Assembly (NCBI RefSeq): GCF_000239775.1
Contig: NZ_CAFI01000114.1
Coordinates: 1-50,280 of the forward strand
Origin: Bradyrhizobium sp. ORS 375
Lineage (GTDB): Bacteria; Pseudomonadota; Alphaproteobacteria; Rhizobiales; Xanthobacteraceae
DNA length: 50,280 nt
Reading direction: 5' to 3'
A model generated the notes under the pieces. That model saw only the letters and a program-made list of their open reading frames with translations. It was not told the DNA's origin and did no database searches. This document shows, one piece after another, positions 1-8,902 of the stretch (position 1 is the stretch's first letter; each line of letters begins with the position of its first letter). Both the position numbers and the translations under genes were made by a program.

Positions 1-222
1 TGCACCCGGCCTTCCCTGCGCCTCTCGCTATCGAGGGGCGATTAACTGGCAAAGCTCGGACGCCAACAGGCGCCGCGGGACCGTCGGCACTTGTCCGCAC
101 ATGCGCCGCCTCAATCGGAGCGAGATGCACCCTTCGACGTCATTGCGAGCGAAGCGAAGCAATCCAGACTTTCTCCGCGTCGGCAGCCTGGATTGCTTCG
201 TCGCTTCGCTCCTCGCAATGAC
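1..222. repeat. Composite dispersed repeat, left copy (cut by window edge)
   Basis: Bases 1-20 match the reverse complement of 46481-46500 at 19 of 20 positions. The similarity continues more weakly to about base 130. An imperfect palindrome follows, with arms at 139-167 and 188-222 built on GTCATTGCGAG...GAAGCAATCCAG. The same order, block then palindrome, occurs in inverted orientation at 46287-46500, so this is one composite repeat of at least 220 bp. Short reading frames crossing it are probably not genes. Bases 223-444 hold no feature that I can recognise apart from the leader of the malate synthase gene. Confidence 0.75.
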
Positions 223-444
223 GGCGTGCGCTGGAGCAAATGGGGAGCTTCCGCGACACCGGATCGGCCTCAACTCCCCCGATTCGGAACCACCTTCCCC
301 CCTCCCGACCAACTGCCATACCCCTCCCCCCTTCCTTGGCCCCCGCTTTGGCGCTAAATGCACTGCACAAGCCGCCCCGAGGTGGCCATTTCAGCATTCC
401 CAAAACGCGCGCAACGTCGCCCTATTCGAGAGAAACGTCTCATC

Positions 445-2619
445 ATGACCCGTATCGACGCCCATGGACTGAAGATCGCCCCGGTTTTGTTCGACTTCAT
501 CGCCAAGGAGGCGGCGCCCAAGACGGGAATCGATCCGGACGCGTTCTGGGCCGGCGTGGCCGCGATCCTGCGCGACCTCGCGCCGAAGAACCGCGCGCTG
601 CTCTCGCTCCGCGACACGCTGCAGGACAAGATCGACGCCTGGCACCTCGCCAACAAGGGCAAGGCCTTCGACCTCGGCGCCTACACGGCGTTCCTGAAGG
701 AGATCGGCTACCTCTTGCCGGAGCCGGCGACCCACAAGGTCGAGACCGCCAATGTCGACGAGGAAATCGGCAAGATCTGCGGACCGCAGCTGGTGGTGCC
801 GCTGACCAACGCCCGCTACGCCCTGAACGCCGCCAACGCGCGCTGGGGCTCGCTGTACGACGCCTTCTATGGCACCGACGCCATCCCGCATGATCCGAGC
901 GAAGCGGGCAAGGGCTACAACAAGGCCAGGGGCGACAAGGTGATCGCCAAGGCCAAGGCGTTCCTCGACGCCGCCGCGACGCTCGCGACCGGCAGCCACA
1001 CCGACGTCACCGCCTACAGCGTCATCGCCGGCCAGCTCTCCGCCAAGCTGAAGAGCGGCAATGCCACCGCGCTGAAGAACGCCGACCAGTTCGCCGGCTA
1101 CCAGGGCGCGGCGGAGGCGCCCAGCGTGATCCTGCTCGCCAACAACGGCCTGCACATCGAGGTCGTGATCGACCGCAGCCACGTCATCGGCAAGGACGAT
1201 CCGGCCGGCGTCTCCGACATGATCCTCGAAGCCGCGGTCTCGACCATCCTCGACATGGAGGACTCGGTCGCCGCTGTCGACGCCGAGGACAAGGTGCTGG
1301 TCTACCGCAACACGCTCGGCCTGATGAACGGCACGCTGTCGGCCGATTTCGAGAAGGGCGGCAAGACACTGACGCGCGCTCTGAACAACGACCGCAGCTA
1401 CACCACGCCGTCCGGCGGCACCCTCACTTTGCACGGCCGCAGCCTGCTGCTGATCCGCAACTGCGGACACCACATGTTCACCGACGCCGTGCTCGACTCC
1501 GAAGGCAAGGAGGTGCCGGAAGGCATTCTCGATGCCGCCGTCACCGGCCTGCTCGCGATCCATGACCTCAAGGGCAACTCCAAGGTCAAGAACAGCCGCA
1601 CCGGGTCGATCTACATCGTCAAGCCGAAGATGCACGGCCCGGACGAGGTCGCGCTGACGGTCGAGCTGTTCGCGCGCGTCGAGAAGATGCTCGGCCTGCC
1701 GGAGAACAGCATGAAGGTCGGCATCATGGACGAGGAGCGCCGCACCACGGTCAACCTCAAGGCCTGCATCCAGCAGGCGTCGAAGCGCATCGTGTTCATC
1801 AACACCGGCTTCCTCGACCGCACCGGCGACGAGATCCACACCTCGATGGAAGCGGGCCCGATGATCCGCAAGAACGAGATGAAGGCGCAGCCCTGGATCA
1901 AAGCGTACGAAGACTGGAACGTCGACATGGGGCTGATCGACGGTCTCCCCGGCCACGCCCAGATCGGCAAGGGCATGTGGGCGGCGCCGGACAAGATGGC
2001 CGACATGCTGGCGCAGAAGATCGGCCACCCCTCGGCCGGCGCGACCACCGCCTGGGTGCCGTCGCCGACGGCGGCCACGCTGCACGCCCTGCACTATCAC
2101 CAGGTCAACGTGAAGGCCCGCCAGGACGAGCTCACCAAGGGCGGCCCGCGCGCCAAGCTCGGCGACATCCTCACCATCCCCGTGTCGAACTCGAACTGGG
2201 CGCCGGACGACGTCCGCCAGGAGATCGACAACAACTGCCAGGGCATCCTCGGCTACGTCGTGCGCTGGATCGACCAGGGCGTCGGCTGCTCCAAGGTGCC
2301 TGATATCCACGATGTCGGCCTGATGGAGGACCGCGCCACGTTGCGCATCTCCAGCCAGCATCTCGCCAACTGGCTGCACCATGGCGTCGTCAGCAAGGAC
2401 CAGGTGATGGACTCGCTGAAGCGCATGGCCGTCGTGGTCGACAAGCAGAATGCCGGCGACCCGCTGTATCAGCCCATGGCGCCGTCGTTCGACGGCGTCG
2501 CCTTCAAGGCGGCCTGTGATCTCGTGTTCGAAGGCCGGACCCAGCCGAACGGCTACACCGAATACATCCTGACCGCGCGGCGGCGCGAAGCCAAAGCAGG
2601 CGAGAAGGCAAAGGCCTGA
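445..2619 (+). CDS. glcB: Malate synthase G
   Basis: Condenses glyoxylate with acetyl-CoA to malate, a soluble single-chain enzyme of the glyoxylate/glycolate pathway. The 724-residue product matches the length of the G isoform (about 720) rather than the shorter A isoform. Family motifs seen include [24 protein letters not shown], the acidic stretch [12 protein letters not shown] and, near the C-terminus, [13 protein letters not shown], which carries the catalytic Asp of this family. The ATG at 445 was chosen over an upstream in-frame ATG at 358 because the product then begins MTRIDAHGL and an AGAGAAA stretch lies just before it. The gene stands alone and ends at a strong terminator. Confidence 0.96.
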   Translation: MTRIDAHGLKIAPVLFDFIAKEAAPKTGIDPDAFWAGVAAILRDLAPKNRALLSLRDTLQDKIDAWHLANKGKAFDLGAYTAFLKEIGYLLPEPATHKVETANVDEEIGKICGPQLVVPLTNARYALNAANARWGSLYDAFYGTDAIPHDPSEAGKGYNKARGDKVIAKAKAFLDAAATLATGSHTDVTAYSVIAGQLSAKLKSGNATALKNADQFAGYQGAAEAPSVILLANNGLHIEVVIDRSHVIGKDDPAGVSDMILEAAVSTILDMEDSVAAVDAEDKVLVYRNTLGLMNGTLSADFEKGGKTLTRALNNDRSYTTPSGGTLTLHGRSLLLIRNCGHHMFTDAVLDSEGKEVPEGILDAAVTGLLAIHDLKGNSKVKNSRTGSIYIVKPKMHGPDEVALTVELFARVEKMLGLPENSMKVGIMDEERRTTVNLKACIQQASKRIVFINTGFLDRTGDEIHTSMEAGPMIRKNEMKAQPWIKAYEDWNVDMGLIDGLPGHAQIGKGMWAAPDKMADMLAQKIGHPSAGATTAWVPSPTAATLHALHYHQVNVKARQDELTKGGPRAKLGDILTIPVSNSNWAPDDVRQEIDNNCQGILGYVVRWIDQGVGCSKVPDIHDVGLMEDRATLRISSQHLANWLHHGVVSKDQVMDSLKRMAVVVDKQNAGDPLYQPMAPSFDGVAFKAACDLVFEGRTQPNGYTEYILTARRREAKAGEKAKA

Positions 2620-2624
2620 CAACG

Positions 2625-2656
2625 AAAAGCCCCGGCGATCGGCCGGGGCTTTTTTA
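2625..2656 (+). terminator. Rho-independent terminator of glcB
   Basis: A GC-rich stem, AAAAGCCCCGGC pairing with GCCGGGGCTTTT around a short loop, is followed by a run of T, starting 5 bases after the glcB stop codon. Confidence 0.9.
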
Positions 2657-2682
2657 TTCCAATGAAGGTACCATGATCCGGA

Positions 2683-2838
2683 TCATATCACCGCGATGTA
2701 CCTCAGCAGCGAGATCACGCCGAGCACGATGACCACGACGCGGCAGATCTGCTTGGCCCGGCCGTCGAGCGGCAGCAGGTTGATCAGATACAGGATCAGA
2801 ATGACGACGAGGAAGGTGACGAGAGCACTGACGATCAT
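2683..2838 (-). CDS. Small two-helix membrane protein, 51 aa
   Basis: The frame reads MIVSALVTFLVVILILYLIN, then a short polar link LLPLDGRAKQICR, then a second hydrophobic stretch VVVIVLGVISLLRYIAV. This two-helix hairpin with a central PLDGR-K turn resembles the small Thivi_2564-type membrane proteins, whose function is unknown. An AGAGGGG ribosome site lies 5-10 bases before the ATG. A sequence GGAAC-N16-GGTT upstream on the same strand (2883-2907) is one base from the sigma-EcfG consensus, so stress induction is possible. The two-helix topology is plain from the sequence; the family link is from memory. Confidence 0.72.
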   Translation of the reverse strand: MIVSALVTFLVVILILYLINLLPLDGRAKQICRVVVIVLGVISLLRYIAVI

Positions 2839-2882
2839 GGCGAACCCCTCTGCTGCGCGTGGACTGCGCTGACTGGCGACCT

Positions 2883-2907
2883 AACCCGCTCGAGAAAGGT
2901 TGGTTCC
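2883..2907 (-). promoter_or_regulatory. Possible sigma-EcfG promoter of the 51-aa membrane protein
   Basis: On the minus strand GGAAC is followed after 16 bases by GGTT, against the EcfG consensus GGAAC-N16/17-CGTT. The -10 element lies about 45 bases before the start codon. The -35 box is also half of a hairpin (GGTTCCG-TGAG-CGGAACC, 2902-2919), so the match could be incidental. Confidence 0.35.
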
Positions 2908-3024
2908 GTGAGCGGAACCGGGGAAGGAAGCCTCTCCCGCCCGTAATTCTACTGATCAATGGAACGCCCGAATATTTACCGTTGCCCGGGAAAATCGCTG
3001 AGCTTTCAGACTCGAGAGACCGCC

Positions 3025-5118
3025 ATGCTGAACCGCCTGACCATTTCCTCGCTGTTGAAGACGGTGATCGTGACGGCCGCCCTCGCCGTGATCGCCCTGT
3101 TTTCGCTGAACGCCTGGAGCTCGTGGAGCCGGCTGCAATCGGCCCAGCGGATCGCGCGGGTGGCGGAGGTGTCGGGCGTCGTGTTCAAGGCGATGAACAG
3201 CATGCGCAGCGACCGCTCGACCACGATCCGCGTGCTGAATGCAGACCAGGCGATGGATGCGGACACCGAGAAGTTCCTGCGCGGAGCGCGCGACATCTAC
3301 GTGCCGGCGCTCAATCGCGCCCTCGACATGCTGAAGGACATCGAGTTTGCGCAGGCGCCGACGCTGATCGCCGAGCTCGACCGGCTCAACAAGACCATCA
3401 CGGCGGAGCACACCGAGTTCTGGACCGACATCGTCAAGCCGAAGGCAGCCCGCCGCGCCGGCCTGCCGAAGGAATATGGCGAGACGTTCGATGCGCTGTT
3501 GGCGCTGCTCGACAAGATCTCGGGCCATATCGCCGCCAGCGTCAATCACCAGAGCGCGACCGTCGATCAGTTGCTGATGGTCAAGCAGATGGCCTGGCTG
3601 ATGCGCAACACCGCGGGCGAAGCCTCGCTCATCATCAGCAATGGACTGACCGCAGGCAAGGTCTCCCCGGAGGCGGTGCTGGCCTACAACAAACTGGTGG
3701 GAGGCATCGACACCGCCTGGAAGGCGGTGCAGCTCGCCACCTCCGGCATGGACGTGCCGCCAGCGCTGTCGGCCGCCATGACGAGCACGGAGAAAGCCTA
3801 TTTCACGCCGGAATATGCCGGCTTGCGCGAGCGTCTGCTGGCGGCGCTGCAGAAGGGCGACAAGCCCGAGCTCACGGCGTACCAGTGGAGCCCGTTCTCG
3901 GTGAACAAGATGACCAGCGCGGTCGCGCTGGCCGAGGCGGCGCTCGACGCTGCCAAGGAGCATTCCAGCGATCAGCAGCGCACGGCGATGGAGTCGCTGA
4001 CGCTGCAGCTCGTGCTGCTGCTCGCCGCTGTCGTCCTGAGCGGCGCGGCAATTGGCGCGGTGAGCGGCCGGGTGATCCGGCCGCTGCACCGGATGCGCGA
4101 TGCGATGCTGGCCGTCGCCGGCGGAGACCTCAGCATCGATACCGGCTACACGCAGCGGCAGGACGAGATCGGTGCGCTGGCCAGCGCGCTCGAAACGTTC
4201 AAGCAGCAGGCGCAGGACAAGCTCGCGATCGAGGCCCAGGAGCGCGAGCGCAACGCGGCGACTGCAGCGCGGCAGCGCGCGATCGAAAGCTATGTTGCCG
4301 AGTTCGAAGAGCTGGTGCGCGGCTCGCTGGAGCAGCTCGGCCGCGCCTCCACCGACATGCAGGCGACGTCGGCGGGCCTGACCAACGTCTCGCGGCAGAC
4401 CAATGCCCGCGCCGAAGTCGCCTCGAAGGCCTCGAACGATGCCTCGATGAGCGTGCAGACGGTGGCCTCCGCGGCCGAGGAGCTGAACGCCTCGATCGCC
4501 GACATCTCCAAGCAGGCCTCGCATGCCGCCGGGATCGCCAGCCGCGCCGTGGAGCAGGCGCGCATGACCGACGGCACCGTGCAGGGCCTGTCGCAATCGG
4601 CCAACCGGATCGGCGAGGTCGTCGGGCTGATCAACAGCATCGCCTCGCAGACCAACCTGCTGGCGCTCAACGCCACCATCGAGGCGGCCCGCGCCGGCGA
4701 GGCCGGCAAGGGCTTCGCCGTCGTCGCGTCGGAGGTCAAGACGCTGGCGAGCCAGACCGCCAAGGCGACCGACGAGATCTCCGAGCAGATCGCCGACATC
4801 CAGCGCGTCGCCAACGACGCGATCGACGCCATCCAGCGCATCGGCGGCATCATCGGCGAGGTCAACGAGGTCGCCACTGCGATCGCCGCCGCCGTGCAGC
4901 AGCAGGGCGCGGCGACGCAGGAGATTTCACGCAGCACACAGTTTGCGGCCGACGGCACCAGGAACGTGTCCGACAACATCACCGGCGTGAAGTCGGACGC
5001 CGACGCCGCCGCGGCCGCCGCCGAGAATGTGCGCAACGCCTCAGAGACGCTGGAGAATCAGAGCAGGAGCCTCGGCCATCAGGTCACGGACTTCCTCGGC
5101 AAGATCCGCGCGGCCTGA
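3025..5118 (+). CDS. Methyl-accepting chemotaxis protein
   Basis: Inner-membrane chemoreceptor of 697 residues that would signal to CheA/CheW. A first membrane helix lies near residues 13-32, then a periplasmic, mainly helical sensor region to about 325. The second helix ([18 protein letters not shown]) follows, with a HAMP segment beginning near [11 protein letters not shown] and a long cytoplasmic coiled coil. The conserved signalling tip is clear: [20 protein letters not shown], then [15 protein letters not shown]. The ATG at 3025 follows GAGAGACC; an in-frame upstream ATG at 2959 would add residues that fit no signal anchor. No other che genes are nearby, so it is an orphan receptor with an unknown ligand. 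Confidence 0.93.
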   Translation: MLNRLTISSLLKTVIVTAALAVIALFSLNAWSSWSRLQSAQRIARVAEVSGVVFKAMNSMRSDRSTTIRVLNADQAMDADTEKFLRGARDIYVPALNRALDMLKDIEFAQAPTLIAELDRLNKTITAEHTEFWTDIVKPKAARRAGLPKEYGETFDALLALLDKISGHIAASVNHQSATVDQLLMVKQMAWLMRNTAGEASLIISNGLTAGKVSPEAVLAYNKLVGGIDTAWKAVQLATSGMDVPPALSAAMTSTEKAYFTPEYAGLRERLLAALQKGDKPELTAYQWSPFSVNKMTSAVALAEAALDAAKEHSSDQQRTAMESLTLQLVLLLAAVVLSGAAIGAVSGRVIRPLHRMRDAMLAVAGGDLSIDTGYTQRQDEIGALASALETFKQQAQDKLAIEAQERERNAATAARQRAIESYVAEFEELVRGSLEQLGRASTDMQATSAGLTNVSRQTNARAEVASKASNDASMSVQTVASAAEELNASIADISKQASHAAGIASRAVEQARMTDGTVQGLSQSANRIGEVVGLINSIASQTNLLALNATIEAARAGEAGKGFAVVASEVKTLASQTAKATDEISEQIADIQRVANDAIDAIQRIGGIIGEVNEVATAIAAAVQQQGAATQEISRSTQFAADGTRNVSDNITGVKSDADAAAAAAENVRNASETLENQSRSLGHQVTDFLGKIRAA

Positions 5119-5128
5119 CGGCCGCGCG
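5107..5128. terminator. Stem-loop over the stop codon of the chemoreceptor gene
   Basis: CGCGCGGCC pairs with GGCCGCGCG around a four-base loop holding the TGA stop. It lies between two convergent genes and has no T run, so it may act as a bidirectional barrier rather than a classical terminator. Confidence 0.4.
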
Positions 5129-5131
5129 ACA

Positions 5132-5800
5132 TCATTCCGACGCCATCACCGGCGCGCGCTCGTACTTTGCCCGCAGCGCGGCGGGCGCCGGCGAGAAGTT
5201 GAGCTCGGCGCTCTTGCGCCCGGCACTGCGGTTGGCGACCTTCAGACCGTCCTCGCTGGCGACCACGTCGCCCTTGCGCAGGGTCGGGTCGTTGTCGATC
5301 GAGATCTTGGCCAGGCCGAAATGGTCCTTGCCATTGCAGGTGCAGTTGTCGACCACCTCGGTGCGATACTTGAATGCGTTCGGCAACGCCGAATACGACT
5401 TGCCGCCTTCCGTCTCGGCATTGTCGATCGAGCTGCCATAGACGACCTCGGTCTTGGACGCCGGGCAGAAGCTGTTGCACGCCGCTTCCTTGCTCTGGTC
5501 GCCGGTCGCGCCGAGCGGGAAGTAGCGCCCGTCACAGCTGCGGACGCACCAGGCGACGCTGCTGCTGCCGCCACTGCGGTAGCTGACATCGCCGCGCGGG
5601 GCCGGCCGCGGCGCGGGCGGCGCCTCGTCCGCGAACGGCATGCGGATGTAGGGCTGCGGCGCGTGGCGCTGCGGCGCGTTGAAGCCGCCGAACAGCGCGG
5701 AAAAGAAATCCTGCGCACGCGCCGTAGTCGGCCCTGCCAGCGCGCCGGCGCCGACCACGGTTGCGAGCGAGATGATGGCAAGTGCCCTTCGGCCGGTCAT
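5132..5800 (-). CDS. DUF2865 secreted protein
   Basis: A 222-residue exported protein of unknown function. Residues 1-29 form a signal peptide ending ARA just before QDFFSALFGG. The mature part has a Pro-rich stretch and then the cysteine-rich core of DUF2865: WCVRSCDGRYFPLGA, ACNSFCPASKTEV and DNCTCNGKD. The paired cysteines suggest disulfides in the periplasm. It lies 15 bases after the L,D-transpeptidase gene on the same strand, so the two are probably cotranscribed from the EcfG-type promoter at 6603-6628. This suggests a role in the stress-remodelled envelope, which is inference. Confidence 0.85.
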   Translation of the reverse strand: MTGRRALAIISLATVVGAGALAGPTTARAQDFFSALFGGFNAPQRHAPQPYIRMPFADEAPPAPRPAPRGDVSYRSGGSSSVAWCVRSCDGRYFPLGATGDQSKEAACNSFCPASKTEVVYGSSIDNAETEGGKSYSALPNAFKYRTEVVDNCTCNGKDHFGLAKISIDNDPTLRKGDVVASEDGLKVANRSAGRKSAELNFSPAPAALRAKYERAPVMASE

Positions 5801-5815
5801 GAACGCACTCCCCGA

Positions 5816-6550
5816 TCAGTTGACGGCGGCGACGGGCAGCGTCATCGCCTGCCGCCCGGACGGCAGCGACGTCACGCGGGACGCGCGGCCGGTGCTCGCC
5901 TGCAGCGACGCATTCTTCGGCAGGACCACGACCTTGGTGCCGACCTGCACCCGGCTGAACAGGTCGGAGACGTCCTCATTGGTCAGGCGGATGCAGCCGG
6001 AGGATACGAACTTGCCGATCGTGGTCGGATCGTTGGTGCCATGGATGCGGTACTCGCTGGAGCCCAGATACATCGCGCGTGCGCCGAGCGGATTGCCCGG
6101 GCCGCCGGCCATGAAGCGAGGCAGATAGGGCTGGCGGGCGATCATCTGCGCCGGCGGATGCCAATCCGGCCATTCGGCCTTGCGCGATACCGTCTGCACG
6201 CCCGCCCAGGTGAAGCCCTCGCGGCCAACGCCGACGCCGTAACGCAGCGCGCGGCCGCCGCCGAGCACGTAGTACAAATAGGTGTTGCCGGTATCGATGA
6301 TGATCGTGCCCGGCGCCTCACGCGTATCAAGATTGACGACCGTGCGGCGCAGCCGGTCCGGCAATTGGCTGTCCTCGTCCGGCACGGTCGTATCATCCGG
6401 CGGAAATGCCTGCTGATCGACCGGCGCATATCCCAGGCTCTGCGCGTGCGCCGGCATGATCGCCGGCGCGAGAACGAGCGTGGCGGCGATGGCGATCATC
6501 GATGCCGTCCGCTGCAGCAGGCAGCGCGGGCCGGAAACGAGCTGTGTCAT
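5816..6550 (-). CDS. L,D-transpeptidase (YkuD family)
   Basis: A 244-residue exported enzyme that makes or remodels 3-3 peptidoglycan cross-links or anchors proteins to the wall. The N-terminus holds a signal peptide ending PAHA before QSLGYAP. The YkuD domain spans about residues 80-215. Its catalytic motif is visible as RIHGTNDPTTIG followed by SSGCIRL, with the nucleophile Cys and upstream His in place. The ATG at 6550 was preferred to an in-frame ATG at 6658 because it starts directly before the signal peptide. The upstream region carries a perfect GGAAC-N17-CGTT, so sigma-EcfG control under general stress is likely. The DUF2865 gene follows closely. Confidence 0.92.
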   Translation of the reverse strand: MTQLVSGPRCLLQRTASMIAIAATLVLAPAIMPAHAQSLGYAPVDQQAFPPDDTTVPDEDSQLPDRLRRTVVNLDTREAPGTIIIDTGNTYLYYVLGGGRALRYGVGVGREGFTWAGVQTVSRKAEWPDWHPPAQMIARQPYLPRFMAGGPGNPLGARAMYLGSSEYRIHGTNDPTTIGKFVSSGCIRLTNEDVSDLFSRVQVGTKVVVLPKNASLQASTGRASRVTSLPSGRQAMTLPVAAVN

Positions 6551-6602
6551 GGGATGCCCCTGTCGAATGAGCACCGCGGTGCGATGCGTGATTGCCTCCT
6601 CA

Positions 6603-6628
6603 AACGCGAGATAGGTCGACGTAGTTCC
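6603..6628 (-). promoter_or_regulatory. Sigma-EcfG promoter of the L,D-transpeptidase operon
   Basis: Exact match to GGAAC-N17-CGTT on the minus strand: -35 at 6624-6628 and -10 at 6603-6606. Transcription would begin about 45 bases before the start codon. The cognate sigma factor gene is 5 kb away at 11469. Confidence 0.75.
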
Positions 6629-6685
6629 GGCTCCAACGTAGCACCATGCGTCAGTCAAGCGCGGTCGCTCTCACGTTCGCGCGAC

Positions 6686-6710
6686 GGAACCCGCAGCGGC
6701 CTGAGAGGTT
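6686..6710 (+). promoter_or_regulatory. Possible sigma-EcfG promoter of the AI-2E family gene
   Basis: GGAAC-N16-GGTT differs from the EcfG consensus by one base in the -10 box and lies about 41 bases before the ATG at 6751. It would make the 6551-6750 region a divergent stress promoter. Confidence 0.45.
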
Positions 6711-6750
6711 GTCGAGCGAGCTGCGCGGAAAACACTGCGTCGGGGACATC

Positions 6751-7872
6751 ATGGTGCGTGTACTTCCCACCGAGCGACTGCTCGGGAGCGGCAATGACGG
6801 TTCGGCTCTCGACGAGAGCCACCAAGAGCTCCCGCCGGTGATCAAGCGCGCCGAGGTCGTCGCGATCACACTCGTCATTCTCGCCGTGATCTGCATGACT
6901 GGCGTGCTCTATGTCGCCAGGGGATTCCTTCTTCCCATCGTGATGGCCTTCGTCGTCGGCACCATGCTGTCGCCGGCGGCCAACTTCCTGGAGCGGTACC
7001 GCGTACCGCGCGGTGTCGGCGCGGTGCTCATCGTGATCGCCGTCGCGGCGGGGCTCGCCTTCATCATCGGACTGATCTCGGCGCCGGTGCTGGACTGGAC
7101 CAACCGGCTTCCGGAGCTCGCCACGCAGCTCAAGGCCAAGCTGCACGTGTTCGACCGGCCGCTGGCGCTCTGGCACGAGATGCAGACCGCGATCGGCGGC
7201 GGTAGCGCCCCGACCTCCACGAGTCTCGAACTGCCCAAGTTCGACTGGGTGCAGCCAACGATCGAATTTCTTACCCCGACCTTCACCGAATTCCTGCTGT
7301 TCTTCGCCACGCTCGTCCTGTTCATCGCCAGCTGGCGGGATCTGCGGCGGACGCTGATCATGGTATTCGGCGACCACGAGGCGCGGCTGCGGACGCTGCG
7401 CATTCTCAACGAGCTCGAGCTGCATCTCGGCAACTATCTGCTGACCGTCACCCTCATCAACACCGGCGTCGGCATCGCGACCGGTCTGGCCTGCGCGGTC
7501 ACCGGCATGCCCAATCCCGCCGGCCTTGGCGCGCTCGCGGCAACGTTGAACTTCATCCCGATCATCGGCCCCATCGCGATGTTCGTCGTGCTGGTGCTCG
7601 TCGGCGCGATCGCATTCCCGACCTTGAGCGGCGGCATGGCCGGACCGCTGATCTTCGCGGTGATCACCTTCATGGAAGGCCACTTCGTCACGCCCACGAT
7701 CATCGGCAGGCGGCTCGCGCTCAACGCACTCGCAGTCTTCATCGCGCTGGCGTTCTGGACCTGGCTGTGGGGACCGATGGGCGCCTTCCTCGCCTCGCCA
7801 TTGCTGATCGTCGGGTTGATCCTGAAGGAGCATCTGCTGCCGGACACTTCGCCGCAACTGCCGGGCGACTAA
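6751..7872 (+). CDS. AI-2E family transporter / PerM-like membrane protein
   Basis: A 373-residue polytopic inner-membrane protein. After a polar N-terminus of about 30 residues, hydrophobic segments begin with VVAITLVILAVICMTGVLYVA and continue in pairs. The family segment around NYLLTVTLINTGVGIATGL, then AATLNFIPIIGPIAMFVVLV and a C-terminal pair is plain. The name comes from the TqsA exporter of autoinducer-2; the substrate of most members, including this one, is unknown. The start at 6751 follows GGGGACATC and lies downstream of an EcfG-like site; earlier in-frame codons give a basic leader unlike the family. Confidence 0.88.
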   Translation: MVRVLPTERLLGSGNDGSALDESHQELPPVIKRAEVVAITLVILAVICMTGVLYVARGFLLPIVMAFVVGTMLSPAANFLERYRVPRGVGAVLIVIAVAAGLAFIIGLISAPVLDWTNRLPELATQLKAKLHVFDRPLALWHEMQTAIGGGSAPTSTSLELPKFDWVQPTIEFLTPTFTEFLLFFATLVLFIASWRDLRRTLIMVFGDHEARLRTLRILNELELHLGNYLLTVTLINTGVGIATGLACAVTGMPNPAGLGALAATLNFIPIIGPIAMFVVLVLVGAIAFPTLSGGMAGPLIFAVITFMEGHFVTPTIIGRRLALNALAVFIALAFWTWLWGPMGAFLASPLLIVGLILKEHLLPDTSPQLPGD

Positions 7873-7887
7873 TTCGGTTTCATCGAA

Positions 7888-7912
7888 GGAACTTCGTTCT
7901 CCGCGCCGCGTT
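7888..7912 (+). promoter_or_regulatory. Sigma-EcfG promoter of the DUF883-like gene
   Basis: Exact GGAAC-N16-CGTT. The -10 box ends 41 bases before the ATG at 7954. The spacing and perfect boxes make this one of the two best stress-sigma sites in the window. Confidence 0.75.
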
Positions 7913-7953
7913 TCCCGACGAGACGCACATCACCCTTGCTCCGGGAGCCTCCG

Positions 7954-8325
7954 ATGCCACCGCCCGATGGTGAGACCGCCTTCAAAGATCTCACCGATAA
8001 AGCGAACTATGAACGCCTGCAGAAGGATGTCCACGCCGTGAAGAACGATATCGCAGCCCTCACCGACCAGATCACCGACGTCCTCAATGCCTTTGCCGGC
8101 CAGGCCGGCAAGCAGGCGCGCAGCGGCTATCGCCAGGCGCGCGACAACATGGACCAGACATTCGACGACATGTCGGAACGCGGCAGCGCCATGCTCGGCG
8201 CGGCTCAGGATGCTGCGAGCTCGCTGGAGGAGCGGCTCGAGGACGTGATCTCGCAGCGCCCGCTGGCGACGGTCGGCCTTGCGCTCGGCCTCGGCTTCCT
8301 GATCGGCGCGGCCTGGAAGCGCTGA
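7954..8325 (+). CDS. DUF883/YqjD-like membrane-anchored protein
   Basis: A 123-residue protein with a long amphipathic helical body (about 20-95, with heptad-like spacing in LQKDVHAVKNDIAALTDQIT) and a C-terminal membrane anchor LATVGLALGLGFLIGAAW. This is the plan of ElaB/YqjD/DUF883 proteins, which are C-tail anchored and, in E. coli, ribosome-associated in stationary phase. The ATG at 7954 follows GGGAG by six bases. A perfect EcfG promoter precedes it, and a holin-like membrane protein gene follows, probably in the same stress-controlled unit. Confidence 0.82.
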   Translation: MPPPDGETAFKDLTDKANYERLQKDVHAVKNDIAALTDQITDVLNAFAGQAGKQARSGYRQARDNMDQTFDDMSERGSAMLGAAQDAASSLEERLEDVISQRPLATVGLALGLGFLIGAAWKR

Positions 8326-8362
8326 GCCCGTCGCGAATAGCTTCAGCAGAAAGACGTAACGT

Positions 8363-8390
8363 ATCGGCGCCGGTCTCGGCGCCGATTTGA
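8363..8390 (+). terminator. Stem-loop between the DUF883-like and holin-like genes
   Basis: ATCGGCGCCG pairs perfectly with CGGCGCCGAT around GTCT, followed by TTGAG. It may attenuate transcription between the two genes rather than end it fully. Confidence 0.45.
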
Positions 8391-8424
8391 GTTTCGGATC
8401 AGCCGACGAGCCGGGAGAACAGAC

Positions 8425-8868
8425 ATGCTTCAGCGAATGATCGCAGACGTCAAGGAATCGACAGGACACACGGTCCGCCTGACCTCGCTCGCGCTGGCAG
8501 CGGCGATCGGGTTGTTCGTGACCACCTGCTTCCTCTGCGCCGCCGCGTTCGTCGCGGTGTTCCAGCGCTATGGGCTGGTCGCGGCGTGTCTCACCGGCGC
8601 GGCCATCTTCTTCATCGTCACGCTGATCGCGGCCATCAGCTACATGGTCCGCAAACGTACGGTGGCAAAGCATGTGCCGCGGCCGACGGAGGCGGCCCGG
8701 TCTGCGGCGCAATCGCTGCTCGCCGATCCGATGCTGCTCGCGAGCGGCTTGCAGGTGGTGCGGATGATCGGAATGAAACGCCTGGTCCCGATTCTCGCCG
8801 TCGGCGGTTTGGCTCTGGGGCTCCTGGCCCGCAGCCAGATGTCCGGGGACGCCGAGCCCGCGGAGTAG
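8425..8868 (+). CDS. Phage-holin-superfamily-like membrane protein
   Basis: A 147-residue protein with two adjacent hydrophobic segments (about 20-45, LTSLALAAAIGLFVTTCFLCAAAFVAVF, and 50-74, VAACLTGAAIFFIVTLIAAISYMV), then a basic linker and a third hydrophobic stretch near the C-terminus (LVPILAVGGLALGLLA). The pattern matches cellular proteins placed in the phage holin (YqjE-like) superfamily; no phage genes are near, so a lytic role is unlikely. Pairing with a DUF883/YqjD-like gene mirrors the yqjD-yqjE neighbourhood in enterobacteria, which suggests a stationary-phase membrane function. CGGGAGAAC lies before the start. Confidence 0.75.
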   Translation: MLQRMIADVKESTGHTVRLTSLALAAAIGLFVTTCFLCAAAFVAVFQRYGLVAACLTGAAIFFIVTLIAAISYMVRKRTVAKHVPRPTEAARSAAQSLLADPMLLASGLQVVRMIGMKRLVPILAVGGLALGLLARSQMSGDAEPAE

Positions 8869-8902
8869 CGGTCTCCGCTTCAGATCTGGCGCAGGATGCG
8901 CA

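Noticed and set aside
391-2622. A 743-codon open frame antisense to glcB
   Set aside because: It is a GC-skew shadow: composition is low-complexity, and the plus strand encodes a complete, motif-rich malate synthase.
2961-2983. GGAAC...CGTT before the chemoreceptor gene
   Set aside because: The spacer is 14 bases, too short for a sigma-EcfG promoter.
6655-7857. A 400-codon antisense frame over the AI-2E family gene
   Set aside because: Rich in Asp, Arg and Glu as expected for the complement of a membrane protein gene, and no family is recognised.
8425-8868. Prophage remnant because of a holin-like gene
   Set aside because: No lysin, structural or integrase gene is near; the neighbour is a DUF883/YqjD-like gene and the family has many cellular members.
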